The notes under the pieces were generated by a model, which searched no databases, was not told the DNA's origin, and saw nothing but the letters and a program-made list of their open reading frames with translations. DNA of 64,000 bases from Chitinophagales bacterium. Lineage in GTDB: Bacteria; Bacteroidota; Bacteroidia; Chitinophagales; Chitinophagaceae. A program made the position numbers and the translations under genes. Shown piece after piece: positions 17,174 through 26,858 of this stretch (position 1 is the first letter of the stretch; the number at the start of each line of letters is the position of its first letter). The DNA is taken from positions 1 to 64,000 of the forward strand of contig JACJXR010000011.1 in NCBI GenBank assembly GCA_020636505.1, read 5' to 3'.

Positions 17174-18580
17174 ATGAAAATATCATTCCACGGTGCGGCA
17201 CGTACGGTTACAGGTTCCAAACATTTATTGCATATCAACGATCCTGAGAAGAAGATATTGCTGGACTGCGGCATGTTTCAAGGTATGGGTAAGGAAACGT
17301 TGGAATTGAACTCTGAGTTCGGTTTCGACCCTGCGGAGATAGACCATGTCATCATTTCGCATGCACACATAGACCATATCGGTCTACTGCCCAAGTTGGT
17401 GAAAGAAGGATATGAAGGAAACATATACTGCACATTCGCATCCAGGGAGTTGATAGAGATGTTGCTTATTGATTCCGCTTTCATACAAGAAGCAGATATC
17501 AAGCACATCAACAAGATAAGAGATAGACAAGGAAGAGAGCATGTGCAGCCTTTGTATGAGCAAGAGGATGTAGTGGAAGTGTTTACGAGATTGGTAACGG
17601 TGCAGTACAACGAAACCTATATTGTAGACGATGGTATAGAACTGTTGTATACGGACTGTGGTCACATATTGGGTAGTGCTGCCGTAAATCTCAAAATAAA
17701 AGAAGGTGATAAGGAATATAGATTGACCTTTAGTGGTGATATAGGTAGGTACAGAGATGTGTTGCTTCGTTCTCCCGATAAATTTCCTCAGGCAGATTAC
17801 ATAATTATGGAGTCTACATATGGAGATAAACTGCACGACCTGATATCACCTGCAGCAGACGATTTGTTGCATTATGTGGAGGAAACTTGTATCCAAAAGA
17901 AAGGCAAGCTGATAATACCCGCATTCAGTTTGGGACGTACGCAAGAGTTGTTGTATATGCTGAATATGTTGGAATTGGAACGAAGACTGCCAAAAGTGAA
18001 GTACTATGTCGACAGTCCCTTGTCCATCAAGGTGACAAAAGCCATCAAGCAGCACCCCGAATGTTTCAACGATAGAGTAAAAGACTTGTTGAAGAAAGAC
18101 GACGATGTGTTTTTGTTCAAAGGCCTGGAGTTTATCAAAGATGTGCAGGACTCCAAAAATCTCAACTATTCAGACGAGCCTTGTGTGATCATCTCAGCAT
18201 CAGGTATGGCAGAAGCAGGTAGGGTAAAGCACCACATCGCCAATAATATCGGTGATGAAAAGAACACCATATTAATGGTAGGATATTGCGAACCAAATTC
18301 ACTTGGTGGCAGATTGAAACGCGCTCCAAAGGATGTAACCATCTTCGGTATACAGCATAGCGTAAAGGCGGATATAGGCGTGATAGACTCCATGAGTGCT
18401 CATGCAGATTACGAAGACCTTAGCCAATGGTTGGCATGCCAAGACCCGAAGCAAGTCAAAAAGCTATTCTTGGTGCATGGCGAATACGAAGTGCAAGTGA
18501 AGTTCAGAAACCGACTTTTGAGAAAAGGGTTCCATGATGTAGAAATACCCGCGTTGCATCAGGAAATAGGCTTAGGGTAA
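17174..18580 (+). CDS. Metallo-beta-lactamase/beta-CASP RNA-processing exonuclease-like protein
   Basis: 468 residues, cytoplasmic. The metal site HAHIDH is at residues 63-68, with later ligands in DCGHILGSA and SGDIG. The beta-CASP part shows ESTYGDKLH, IIPAFSLGRTQELLYML and ASGMAEAGRVKHH, and the C-terminal VHGEYEVQVKFRNRL completes the fold. Relatives are CPSF-73/YSH1-like nucleases of bacteria and archaea, acting on RNA; the physiological target here is unknown. The stop is immediately adjacent to the kup stop on the other strand, with no spacer and no visible terminator. Confidence 0.9.
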   Translation: MKISFHGAARTVTGSKHLLHINDPEKKILLDCGMFQGMGKETLELNSEFGFDPAEIDHVIISHAHIDHIGLLPKLVKEGYEGNIYCTFASRELIEMLLIDSAFIQEADIKHINKIRDRQGREHVQPLYEQEDVVEVFTRLVTVQYNETYIVDDGIELLYTDCGHILGSAAVNLKIKEGDKEYRLTFSGDIGRYRDVLLRSPDKFPQADYIIMESTYGDKLHDLISPAADDLLHYVEETCIQKKGKLIIPAFSLGRTQELLYMLNMLELERRLPKVKYYVDSPLSIKVTKAIKQHPECFNDRVKDLLKKDDDVFLFKGLEFIKDVQDSKNLNYSDEPCVIISASGMAEAGRVKHHIANNIGDEKNTILMVGYCEPNSLGGRLKRAPKDVTIFGIQHSVKADIGVIDSMSAHADYEDLSQWLACQDPKQVKKLFLVHGEYEVQVKFRNRLLRKGFHDVEIPALHQEIGLG

Positions 18581-20557
18581 TTAATGATATAGAATATCCT
18601 CGTCCTGAAGTCTTTTCAGTTTGATGTCTGCAACTTCGGATACAACTATTGGGTATTTTTCTACCGTTACATCCGATGGGTCCAAGCCGAAGCTACGCTC
18701 TTCGGATAAGCTGTATTTTTTCAGTATGAAGTAGGCTCGCATTACCAATCGTTCCCACAGAGGAAGGTCATTGTCGTGCGATAAGAATTTTTCAATCACA
18801 ATGAACCTGAAGTCACCCATGATATTATTCTTGTTCAGCGACTCATATCTGCTGAGTACGTTCACCTCTTTGTTATTTACCATCTCCTGCACCACCTTGC
18901 GGAACATGTATTGTATACGATGGTCCACACGGAATCCTAACCTGAACTCCACACGAATTATCTCATTCGGCACAATGGTCTGCACCACATATTCGGTGGT
19001 GTATGGGTCGTCCAATACATCCACGTGCACAAACCAATAAATGTCCGCACGCTTGGGTTTGCGTTGCATGATTGAGTAGATGACCTTGTGTTCTATCTCT
19101 TTAGGGTTGTCTGCACGAGTAAGATATACAAGGTGTGTGGAATGCTTTTGTATGCCCTTGTCGTGGCTCAACTCTTGCAATACAGGAACATATTCTTCAA
19201 GACGAACAAACTCCAAATAGCGGTTCTTGATCTTTCTTGCCTTAAACCATGCAAACATTGCAAAGAACAAGATACCCGATACGAGTATGGCGAAATAACC
19301 ACCGTTAGGGAATTTCTCTAAGTTGGCTATCAAGAACGAACCTTCGATAGTAAGGAATACTGCAAGGTATGTTGCTATCCATATCATCGGTACCCGCTTG
19401 ATGAACAGATAGTACGAGAACAGGATGGAGGTCATGGTCATACAAATGGCAATGGCCAATCCGTATGCCGCTTCCATTTTCGATGACTTCTGAAAGAACA
19501 ATACGATTGTGATACAACCCACAAACAGCAATAAGTTTATGGCGGGTATGAAGCATTGTCCACGCTCAACAGATGGGTAGTTGATTTTGATCTTAGGCCA
19601 CAGGTTCAGCTTCACTGCTTCGCTTATCAGTGTGAAGGAGCCCGATATCATGGCTTGACTGGCAATGATGGCAGCCATGGTGGCTATAATTATGCCGACT
19701 ATCACAAATGAGTCAGGCATCAAGTCGAAGAAAGGGTTGGCTTTAGCCGACGACCATGTTATGCCCGAATGATTTTTAAGCAACCATGCTCCTTGCCCCA
19801 AGTAGTTCACTATAAGACATGTCTTCACGAATATCCATGACAGGCGTATGTTGCCCTTACCGCAGTGCCCTAAGTCGGAATACAGAGCTTCTGCACCCGT
19901 GGTACAGAGGAACACTGCTCCCAGTATCCAGAAACCTTTGGGGTATACTGTGAGCAACTGAATGGCATAGTATGGGTTGAAGGCTTTGAGTACCTCAATA
20001 TGCTGTGTGATATTGCTGAATCCCAACACACCCAACATCACGAACCATATCAGCATTACAGGGCCAAACATTTTACCTATGTAAGCTGTGCCGAACTGTT
20101 GAAAGAAGAACAGTCCGGACAGAATGACTATTACAATTGTAACAATGGTTTGGTCTGTAACAACTCCTATACCCGGTATGGCTTGCAACCCTTCCACCGC
20201 CGATGTAACGGATATGGGTGGTGTTATCATCCCGTCCGCAAGCAAAGTGGCACCTCCGATCATCGCTGGGTATACCGCCCACTTACCATGCCTACGCACT
20301 TGTGCAAAGAGGGCGAATGTACCACCTTCACCTTTGTTGTCAGCCTTAAGAGTCAGGAATACATATTTGACAGTGGTTTGTAACGTAAGCGTCCATATGA
20401 CGCAGGACAGACCACCTAGTATCAGGGCATCGCTTATAACCTTGCCATTGCAAATGGAGTTTAGTACGTATAGCGGAGAAGTACCAATATCTCCGTAGAT
20501 AATGCCTAAGGCTACCAATAATCCTGCCGCGGATGCTTTATGCAGATTTTTTCCCAA
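18581..20557 (-). CDS. kup: Potassium uptake protein Kup (KUP/HAK/KT family)
   Basis: 658 residues with about 12 transmembrane segments in the first ~440 and a C-terminal soluble domain. Starts with the family signature ALGIIYGDIGTSPLYVLNSI; further landmarks are GGTFALFA, ADGMITPPISVTSAVEGL and TGAEALYSDLGHCGKGNIR. It imports K+ with protons. Complete and of typical length. Divergent from dusB, with the two -7 boxes about 40 bp apart. Confidence 0.96.
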   Translation of the reverse strand: MGKNLHKASAAGLLVALGIIYGDIGTSPLYVLNSICNGKVISDALILGGLSCVIWTLTLQTTVKYVFLTLKADNKGEGGTFALFAQVRRHGKWAVYPAMIGGATLLADGMITPPISVTSAVEGLQAIPGIGVVTDQTIVTIVIVILSGLFFFQQFGTAYIGKMFGPVMLIWFVMLGVLGFSNITQHIEVLKAFNPYYAIQLLTVYPKGFWILGAVFLCTTGAEALYSDLGHCGKGNIRLSWIFVKTCLIVNYLGQGAWLLKNHSGITWSSAKANPFFDLMPDSFVIVGIIIATMAAIIASQAMISGSFTLISEAVKLNLWPKIKINYPSVERGQCFIPAINLLLFVGCITIVLFFQKSSKMEAAYGLAIAICMTMTSILFSYYLFIKRVPMIWIATYLAVFLTIEGSFLIANLEKFPNGGYFAILVSGILFFAMFAWFKARKIKNRYLEFVRLEEYVPVLQELSHDKGIQKHSTHLVYLTRADNPKEIEHKVIYSIMQRKPKRADIYWFVHVDVLDDPYTTEYVVQTIVPNEIIRVEFRLGFRVDHRIQYMFRKVVQEMVNNKEVNVLSRYESLNKNNIMGDFRFIVIEKFLSHDNDLPLWERLVMRAYFILKKYSLSEERSFGLDPSDVTVEKYPIVVSEVADIKLKRLQDEDILYH

Positions 20558-20582
20558 AGCCGATACCTGATATTACAACAGA

Positions 20583-20630
20583 CAAAGGTAGCAGATAAAA
20601 CAATGTAAACTAAAGAATAATGTAACTTTG
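20583..20630. promoter_or_regulatory. Divergent -7 boxes for kup and dusB
   Basis: TACCTTTG on the minus strand at 20590-20583 points to kup (start 20557). TAACTTTG on the plus strand at 20623-20630 points to dusB (start 20639), leaving a leader of only about 2-5 nt for dusB. Confidence 0.55.
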
Positions 20631-20638
20631 CGACGCAA

Positions 20639-21634
20639 ATGGTGAAGATAGGTAACATAGAGCTGGGTGATTTCCCCCTGTTGTTGGCACCGATGGAAGA
20701 CGTGAGCGACCCGCCTTTCAGAGCAGTCTGCAAGGAGCAGGGGGCCGACTTGATGTACACGGAGTTCATTTCATCCGAAGGACTGATAAGAGATGCCATC
20801 AAGAGTAGGCAAAAGCTGGAGATATTTGAGCAAGAGCGTCCGATAGGTATACAGATATTCGGTGGTGATGAGGAAGCCATGGCTTTGGCTGCAGGTATTG
20901 TGGATACCACTCAGCCTGACCTTGTGGACATCAATTTCGGATGCCCCGTTAAAAAGGTGGTATGCAAGGGTGCAGGTGCGGCAGTGCTGAAAGATATAGA
21001 CCTGATGGTAAGACTGACAAAGGCTGTTGTCAATGCCACAAGCCTACCTGTTACGGTCAAGACACGTTTGGGTTGGGACGAGGACTCGAAAAACATCGAA
21101 GAGGTTGCGGAGCGTTTGCAAGATATAGGCGTTCAAGCACTGTCCATACATGGAAGAACAAGGGTGCAGATGTACAAGGGCGAAGCAGATTGGACACTGA
21201 TAGCCAAAGTAAAAGACAATCAACGCATCAACATACCCATATTCGGTAACGGGGACATTGACAGTCCTCAGAAAGCACTGGAATATAAGAACCGGTACGG
21301 AGTGGATGGTGTGATGATAGGAAGGGCCTCCATAGGTTACCCTTGGATATTCAGAGAGATAAAACACTTCCTCAATACAGGAGACATCATTGCTCCTCCC
21401 ACACTTGAAGAGCGATTGGATGCATGCCGCAAGCACTTTGTCGGTTCCATACAATGGAAAGGAGAGCGTTTGGGTGTACTGGAAATGCGTAGGCATTATG
21501 CCAACTACTTGAAAGGTTTGCCTAATATCAAGGAGTTCAGAATGAAGTTGGTGACTGCAGAAACAGGTGCCGAGGTGGAAGATATTCTTGCCGATATTAA
21601 GACCTATTACCAAGGTGTTGAAGAAGTGCTTTAG
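20639..21634 (+). CDS. dusB: tRNA-dihydrouridine synthase B
   Basis: 331 residues. FMN-dependent TIM barrel reducing uridine to dihydrouridine in the tRNA D loop. Signatures: APMEDVSDPPFRAVC, ISSEGLIRD, VDINFGCPVKKV with the catalytic Cys102, KGAGAAVL, VTVKTRLGWD, SIHGRTRVQMYKG and FGNGDI...GVMIGRASIGYPWIF. C-terminal helical tRNA-binding region present (RRHYANYLKGLP). The start codon sits only ~9 bases after the -7 box, so the mRNA is nearly leaderless. Confidence 0.95.
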   Translation: MVKIGNIELGDFPLLLAPMEDVSDPPFRAVCKEQGADLMYTEFISSEGLIRDAIKSRQKLEIFEQERPIGIQIFGGDEEAMALAAGIVDTTQPDLVDINFGCPVKKVVCKGAGAAVLKDIDLMVRLTKAVVNATSLPVTVKTRLGWDEDSKNIEEVAERLQDIGVQALSIHGRTRVQMYKGEADWTLIAKVKDNQRINIPIFGNGDIDSPQKALEYKNRYGVDGVMIGRASIGYPWIFREIKHFLNTGDIIAPPTLEERLDACRKHFVGSIQWKGERLGVLEMRRHYANYLKGLPNIKEFRMKLVTAETGAEVEDILADIKTYYQGVEEVL

Positions 21635-21695
21635 CACCAATTGTCATAGCAGAGTTCGCTGATTTTCACTTTATTGTCAGATTTGTCATCATTGC

Positions 21696-21725
21696 TTGCA
21701 TGTGGTGGGTTTTCATATACATTTG
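21696..21725 (+). promoter_or_regulatory. Promoter for the T9SS protein
   Basis: TTG at 21696-21698, 19-nt spacer, TACATTTG at 21718-21725. It lies inside a longer open frame starting at 21700, so the ATG at 21763, which opens a signal peptide, is the likely start. Confidence 0.55.
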
Positions 21726-21762
21726 CTTTCAAGAAACTAAAAGTAAACTCAAAATAAATTGT

Positions 21763-23439
21763 ATGAAATCCTTTTTACCCTTATTGTTGCTAACCTGCTC
21801 AATAATTTCATTCGGTACAAAAGCACAGCCACTATCTACGATCGAGTCTATAGACATCAATAATATTGCAGCAGCTATTCTTGTTCACGGCGACATGATG
21901 TATGATCCAAGTAACTACAATCCTCGTTGTGAGTTTCCCAGAGGAACAGGCATACATGCCGGTGGTCCTTCGGCTCTTTGGATGGGTGGTATGGATGGAA
22001 GTAATTTCTTGCATGTATCCGCACAAACATACAGGCAGTCAGGCAGTGATTATTGGCCCGGACCTCTGGACAACACAGGAGCTTTGAGCATTACAGAATC
22101 TCAAAAGTGGGCACGTGTTTGGAAGGTGAACTTCTTTGATATAAATAACCATATTGCCAACGGTACCCATACTACGGGTAATACACCGAAAGATATATTG
22201 GAATGGCCTGCCAAAGGGAATACCTATGCAAAGGGTAGCGGTAATGCATCACTGACAATTACAAACGATATGGCTCCTTTTGTGGATCTGAACAGTAATG
22301 GTGTGTACGAACCTCTATCGGGTGAGTATCCTGATATGAAAGGCGACCAAATGCTTTGGTGGGTGTTCAGCGATAATGGACCCACACACGACAATCATAG
22401 TTCTTCCACCGCAAGTACACCGTTGAAGGTAGAGGTACACGCAATGGCGTATGGTTATAAACGTAATACTGCAATAGACAACGTCATCTATTTTGAATAC
22501 GATATAATTAACAAGTCGGGTGTAGATTATAACAACTACAGAGCCGCCATATATGCCGACATTGATCTTGGGTATACAAATGATGATTATGTTGGTTTTG
22601 ATTCGGCAAGGAGATTGGGTTATATGTATAACGGTACGACAGTTGACGGTACAGGTTCGGGAACCAACGAGTATGGTGCGATGCCCCCAATATCCGGTTA
22701 TGCAGTACTGAATATGCCTGGAGACAATGGTAGCAATTATGCACCTATGGGTAGCTTCATGAGTATCAATAATGATGGAACAGTTATGGGTAACCCTACT
22801 CACGACTTGGAGTATAACTACTACATGCGTTCAGCATTCAGAGATGGACAACACTTGAAAAATGATTTCACCGGTTGGCAGAAAAACTCGACAGGTAGAG
22901 GAACCGGACCATTAGCCAATTATATGTATACAGGAAATCCGTCGGATACAAATACATGGGCTGAGTGCATATGTAACAATCCTGTAGGAGACAGAAGGTT
23001 TGTTATGTCCACCAGCGATCATCTGTTTAAAGCAGGTACGACCGTAAATTTTGATTTTGCTTTTGTTGTTACCAATGTCGGCTCAAATCATGCGTGCCCC
23101 AATGCTGATATTACAGACGTATTAACCGTGGCTGATACAGCTTGGAAAAACTATAATACACCTCCTAAAACATTCGTGTCTGTAAACGATGTACAGGCGC
23201 GTACTGGATTTAAATTATATCCAAACCCCGTAAGTAATACATTGAATGTGTCTTTCCCTGACGGGGCTTTGCCTGAACGTTTATCTGTTACAGATATTAC
23301 AGGAAGAAATGTGACTGTGTCTTACGCCAATGTGGGACAAGAGTTGACGATAGATGTGCAACATCTTTCAAAAGGTACATACATCCTGAACGTGGAACGC
23401 AAAGGAGTGAAAAACGGACAAGTGTTCGTGAAGGAGTAG
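21763..23439 (+). CDS. Secreted T9SS type A sorting-domain protein, function unknown
   Basis: About 558 residues from the ATG at 21763, which starts a clear signal peptide (MKSFLPLLLLTCSIISFGTKAQ). The body is rich in Asn, Gly, Tyr and Asp (FVDLNSNGVYEPLSGEYPD, YFEYDIINKSGVDYNNYRAA, DRRFVMSTSDHLFKAG), a beta-rich pattern common in large secreted Bacteroidetes proteins of unknown role, without catalytic motifs I recognise. The C-terminal ~75 residues (FKLYPNPVSNTLNVSF ... KGTYILNVERKG) are a type A sorting domain. It is convergent with lptG, whose stop lies 1 bp away. Confidence 0.82.
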   Translation: MKSFLPLLLLTCSIISFGTKAQPLSTIESIDINNIAAAILVHGDMMYDPSNYNPRCEFPRGTGIHAGGPSALWMGGMDGSNFLHVSAQTYRQSGSDYWPGPLDNTGALSITESQKWARVWKVNFFDINNHIANGTHTTGNTPKDILEWPAKGNTYAKGSGNASLTITNDMAPFVDLNSNGVYEPLSGEYPDMKGDQMLWWVFSDNGPTHDNHSSSTASTPLKVEVHAMAYGYKRNTAIDNVIYFEYDIINKSGVDYNNYRAAIYADIDLGYTNDDYVGFDSARRLGYMYNGTTVDGTGSGTNEYGAMPPISGYAVLNMPGDNGSNYAPMGSFMSINNDGTVMGNPTHDLEYNYYMRSAFRDGQHLKNDFTGWQKNSTGRGTGPLANYMYTGNPSDTNTWAECICNNPVGDRRFVMSTSDHLFKAGTTVNFDFAFVVTNVGSNHACPNADITDVLTVADTAWKNYNTPPKTFVSVNDVQARTGFKLYPNPVSNTLNVSFPDGALPERLSVTDITGRNVTVSYANVGQELTIDVQHLSKGTYILNVERKGVKNGQVFVKE

Positions 23440-23440
23440 G

Positions 23441-24517
23441 CTACCTTATCTGTCTGATGAACAGATACAGTGCCAATAAACCATAAATGATATTTGGAAT
23501 CCAAGTGGCAATAAGCGGGTCTAATCCCGCTTTTGTCGCATAGGTATTGGTCAGTTGCAATGCCATGATGTAGGTGGCACTGATGATGATACCCAATGCC
23601 AAGTGCAGTCCGCTACCACCACGTACGCGTCTGCTGGCTATACATGCTCCTATGATGGTGAGTATGAGTGCCGCGAAAGGTTGTGCGGTACGTCTGTATT
23701 TCTCAACATAAAAGAAGCTGAGTGTTTCCCTGCCTCTCAGTTTTTCACGGGCAATATATTCGTTGAGTTCGGGAGTTGTAAGCGCATCTTTAATGGCTTC
23801 ATCCTCATCAAGGTCGTATGGTGTGAATGGATATTCTTTTTCAAGTTCGGTGAAAGTTTCAAACTTTTCTGTGAGGCTATCGTTGGTACGTACCCTTACA
23901 TTGAACAGTTTCCATGTTTTTGTAGTGGAGTCGTATGTTACTCTGTCTGCCATCACCTTTTCTTTCATCTCTGTACCATCTATGGTTTCGGCAGTGAAAC
24001 GAAACCCGTTGTTGGATACGTAGTCATAGTTTTGCATGTACACATACAAGTCTTTACCGAGGCGTAGGTGTACGTTCTTGTCTGACGACTGTGGGCTGTA
24101 GTGTATGTATTTATCCTCGAATGCTATACGTTGTTTGTTGGCTGCAGGTACGATATAGTGGTTGGCCACGAGAGAGACCAAAGAAAGAAACACACCACCT
24201 ATGATATATGGCCTCATCATACGTTGGAATGATGTGCCCGATGCCAGTATGGCTATGATCTCAGATTTATACGCCATCTTGGAGGTAAAGAAGATGGTGG
24301 CTATGAATATGAACAGTGGGAAGAGCAGTGCCGTGATGTGTGGGATGAAGTTCTTGAAGTAATTCAATATCTCCCATGTAGGCACTTGACGCTTAACGAA
24401 GTCCTCCACCTTTTCTGAATAGTCTATCACACAGGCTATGACAGCAAGTATCATGATGGCATAAAAGAATGTGCCAAGAAACTTTTTCAGTATGTACCAA
24501 TCCAGTTTTTTAATCAT
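23441..24517 (-). CDS. lptG: LptF/LptG-family permease (YjgP/YjgQ)
   Basis: 358 residues. Three transmembrane helices at the N terminus (ILKKFLGTFFYAIMILAVIA; PHITALLFPLFIFIATIFF; MMRPYIIGGVFLSLVSLVAN), a periplasmic beta-jellyroll of ~170 residues and three helices at the C terminus. The YjgP/YjgQ family forms the membrane part of the LptB2FG exporter that extracts lipopolysaccharide. LptG rather than LptF is a guess. Four bases downstream of tgt and so part of the same transcript, an arrangement I have the impression is common in this group. Confidence 0.88.
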   Translation of the reverse strand: MIKKLDWYILKKFLGTFFYAIMILAVIACVIDYSEKVEDFVKRQVPTWEILNYFKNFIPHITALLFPLFIFIATIFFTSKMAYKSEIIAILASGTSFQRMMRPYIIGGVFLSLVSLVANHYIVPAANKQRIAFEDKYIHYSPQSSDKNVHLRLGKDLYVYMQNYDYVSNNGFRFTAETIDGTEMKEKVMADRVTYDSTTKTWKLFNVRVRTNDSLTEKFETFTELEKEYPFTPYDLDEDEAIKDALTTPELNEYIAREKLRGRETLSFFYVEKYRRTAQPFAALILTIIGACIASRRVRGGSGLHLALGIIISATYIMALQLTNTYATKAGLDPLIATWIPNIIYGLLALYLFIRQIR

Positions 24518-24521
24518 CGCC

Positions 24522-25652
24522 TCAGAGCCTTTGCTTTAGTACGGGTATTGTTTCGTTCTTCCAAGTATTGTAATCGCCCTGCAAAATATGGTGGCGCGCC
24601 TGCTTAACCAAATGCAGGTAGAACGCCAGATTGTGTATACTCGCAATTTGCATGCCCAATATTTCGTTGGCGGCAAACAAATGTCTTACGTATGCTTTGG
24701 TGTAGAAGTTGCTGGTATGGCAGTCTATACCGTCGTCTATCACACTGAAATCAGTCTCCCACTTTTTGTTCTTGATGTTGATGACACCCTTGCTTGTGAA
24801 CAACATACCGTTCCTTCCGTTACGGGTGGGCATCACACAGTCGAACATGTCTATACCCAGAGCTATGTTCTCCAATATATTCCAAGGGGTACCCACACCC
24901 ATCAGGTAGCGTGGTTTGTCTTCGGGTAAATATTCGCAGCAATGTGCACACATTTCGTACATCATCTCTTCGGGTTCACCTACGGACAGTCCGCCTATGG
25001 CATTACCGTCACAGCCCATGGATGCAATGAACTCTGTGGATGCTTTACGCAAGTCTTTGTATGTACTTCCCTGTACGATGGGGAACAACGATTGCTCGTA
25101 ACCGTATTTGGGTTCAGTTTCACCCATATGCTGTACGCACCTTGTGAGCCAACGATGTGTCAACTCCATGGAGGTACGTGCATAAGTATAGTCGGACGGG
25201 TAGGGAGGACATTCGTCGAAGGCCATGATGATGTCCGCACCGATGCTCCTTTGTATATCTATCACATTCTCGGGAGTGAACAGGTGGCGAGATCCGTCTA
25301 TATGCGATTGAAAGAGTGCACCTTCTTCTGTCAACTTTCTGTTGTTGGACAAAGAAAACACCTGATATCCGCCACTGTCTGTAAGAATGGGTTTATCCCA
25401 GCCGTTAAATTTGTGTAAACCACCAGCCTGTTCCAACACGTCTATACCGGGACGTAGGTACAAATGGTAGGTGTTGCCGAGTATTATTTCAGCCTTTATC
25501 TCCTCTTTGAGTTGCTGTTGTGTAACGGCCTTGACACTGCCCACAGTACCCACAGGCATGAATATCGGCGTTTCTATTTCGCCGTGGCCTGTTTTGATGA
25601 CACCCGCTCTAGCCGATGAGGCACTGTCTGTCGCCGTGAGATTGAATTCCAT
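24522..25652 (-). CDS. tgt: Queuine tRNA-ribosyltransferase
   Basis: About 376 residues from MEFNLTATDS; an ATG 12 bases upstream overlaps a CATTTTTG promoter-like box (25669-25662) and is less likely. Exchanges guanine-34 of certain tRNAs for the queuosine precursor. Shows PIFMPVGTVGSVKAV, the acid/base DSGGYQVFSL, GLSVGEP, GVGTPWNILENI and the nucleophile region MFDCVMPTRNGRNG. The usual zinc-binding CxCxxC is reduced to DCHTS, with only one cysteine, while the later His (SIHNLAFY) is kept. A queuosine precursor transporter is encoded at 48.6-49.4 kb. Confidence 0.95.
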   Translation of the reverse strand: MEFNLTATDSASSARAGVIKTGHGEIETPIFMPVGTVGSVKAVTQQQLKEEIKAEIILGNTYHLYLRPGIDVLEQAGGLHKFNGWDKPILTDSGGYQVFSLSNNRKLTEEGALFQSHIDGSRHLFTPENVIDIQRSIGADIIMAFDECPPYPSDYTYARTSMELTHRWLTRCVQHMGETEPKYGYEQSLFPIVQGSTYKDLRKASTEFIASMGCDGNAIGGLSVGEPEEMMYEMCAHCCEYLPEDKPRYLMGVGTPWNILENIALGIDMFDCVMPTRNGRNGMLFTSKGVINIKNKKWETDFSVIDDGIDCHTSNFYTKAYVRHLFAANEILGMQIASIHNLAFYLHLVKQARHHILQGDYNTWKNETIPVLKQRL

Positions 25653-25730
25653 TATGCTGCTCAAAAATGAATATAAAAAATTGAATATGCTGTTAAAGTA
25701 TATGTCCCACCAATTCAGTTACTTTACGGT

Positions 25731-26858
25731 ATGTTCGCCCAGGTTGTATTTTTCATATTGCTGATATCGTTAGTGGTACAAACGGGATATGTGCTGTATT
25801 TCTTCGGGCATGTATTCTCATTGCCGTTGCGTGCAGTCAAATACACACCTGAAAAACCTGTTTCCATCATCGTTTGTGCGCACAACGAGGCCGACAATCT
25901 TCGTGATAACCTACCGCTGATACTCGCGCAAAGATATATCAACGACACGGGTAATGCCATATTTGAAGTGATAGTGGTGAATGATGCCTCGGATGATGAT
26001 ACCGCAGCCGTGTTGGCAAGCCTCCAACAGGAGTATGATATTTTGAAGGTGGTGAACATATCTGCCGATGAAGAGCGTACCTATCCGGGTAAAAAGTTTG
26101 CATTGAGTAAGGGAGTGGAAGCAGCCGCCAACAATGTGTTGCTGATGACGGATGCCGACTGTACACCTGCAAGTAAGCATTGGTTGAAGAATATGGCGCA
26201 TCCTTTTCATGAAGGGAAAGAACTGGTTGTGGGTTATGGTAAGTACAGATCGGAACGCAAACTGTTGAACGCCTTCACCCGTTGGGAGACGGTGCACACA
26301 TTCTTGCAATACACGTCCTATGCGTTAGCGGGCAATCCGTACATGGGTGTGGGTAGAAATATAGCCTGTACTCGTGACGCATTTCTTAGAGCACAGCAGA
26401 CGCCAAGCTGGTCGTTACTGCCATCGGGAGACGACGACTTGCTCGTATCGGCAACAGCCAACAAAACCAATATAGGTGTTGTAGCCACCTCTGCATCGTT
26501 TACGCTTACAGATGCAAGAGACGATATGGACAAATGGGTGGCGCAGAAGAGAAGGCATTTGTCTACGGGTAAATACTACAAGTCTGCAACGAAGCTGTTG
26601 TTGGGTACATACGGTACGGCACATATGGTGATATGGGTATCGTTCATCATATCATTGTTCACACGATATTGGGACATCGCCTTGGTGGCCATGAGCTTCC
26701 GTTGCTTGATATATTGGCTCATATGGTGGTACAGTGCCTGCATCCTGAATGAGAAAAAGTTGATACGTTTCTTCCCACTCTTCGATTTTGGGTGGATGAT
26801 ATATAACTTTGCGTTTTCGCCATACATTCTGTGGAAAAACAAACAGCAGTGGACATAA
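25731..26858 (+). CDS. Family 2 glycosyltransferase, membrane-anchored
   Basis: 375 residues. N-terminal membrane helix (VVFFILLISLVVQTGYVLYF), then a GT-A domain: VSIIVCAHNEADNL, VIVVNDASDDDT, MTDADC as the DxD metal site, SGDDDLLVS and QKRRHLSTG in place of QxxRW. Two further hydrophobic segments at the C terminus. The layout is that of processive or lipid-linked GT2 enzymes acting at the inner membrane; donor and acceptor are unknown. Its last 28 bases overlap the start of rsmG. Confidence 0.9.
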   Translation: MFAQVVFFILLISLVVQTGYVLYFFGHVFSLPLRAVKYTPEKPVSIIVCAHNEADNLRDNLPLILAQRYINDTGNAIFEVIVVNDASDDDTAAVLASLQQEYDILKVVNISADEERTYPGKKFALSKGVEAAANNVLLMTDADCTPASKHWLKNMAHPFHEGKELVVGYGKYRSERKLLNAFTRWETVHTFLQYTSYALAGNPYMGVGRNIACTRDAFLRAQQTPSWSLLPSGDDDLLVSATANKTNIGVVATSASFTLTDARDDMDKWVAQKRRHLSTGKYYKSATKLLLGTYGTAHMVIWVSFIISLFTRYWDIALVAMSFRCLIYWLIWWYSACILNEKKLIRFFPLFDFGWMIYNFAFSPYILWKNKQQWT

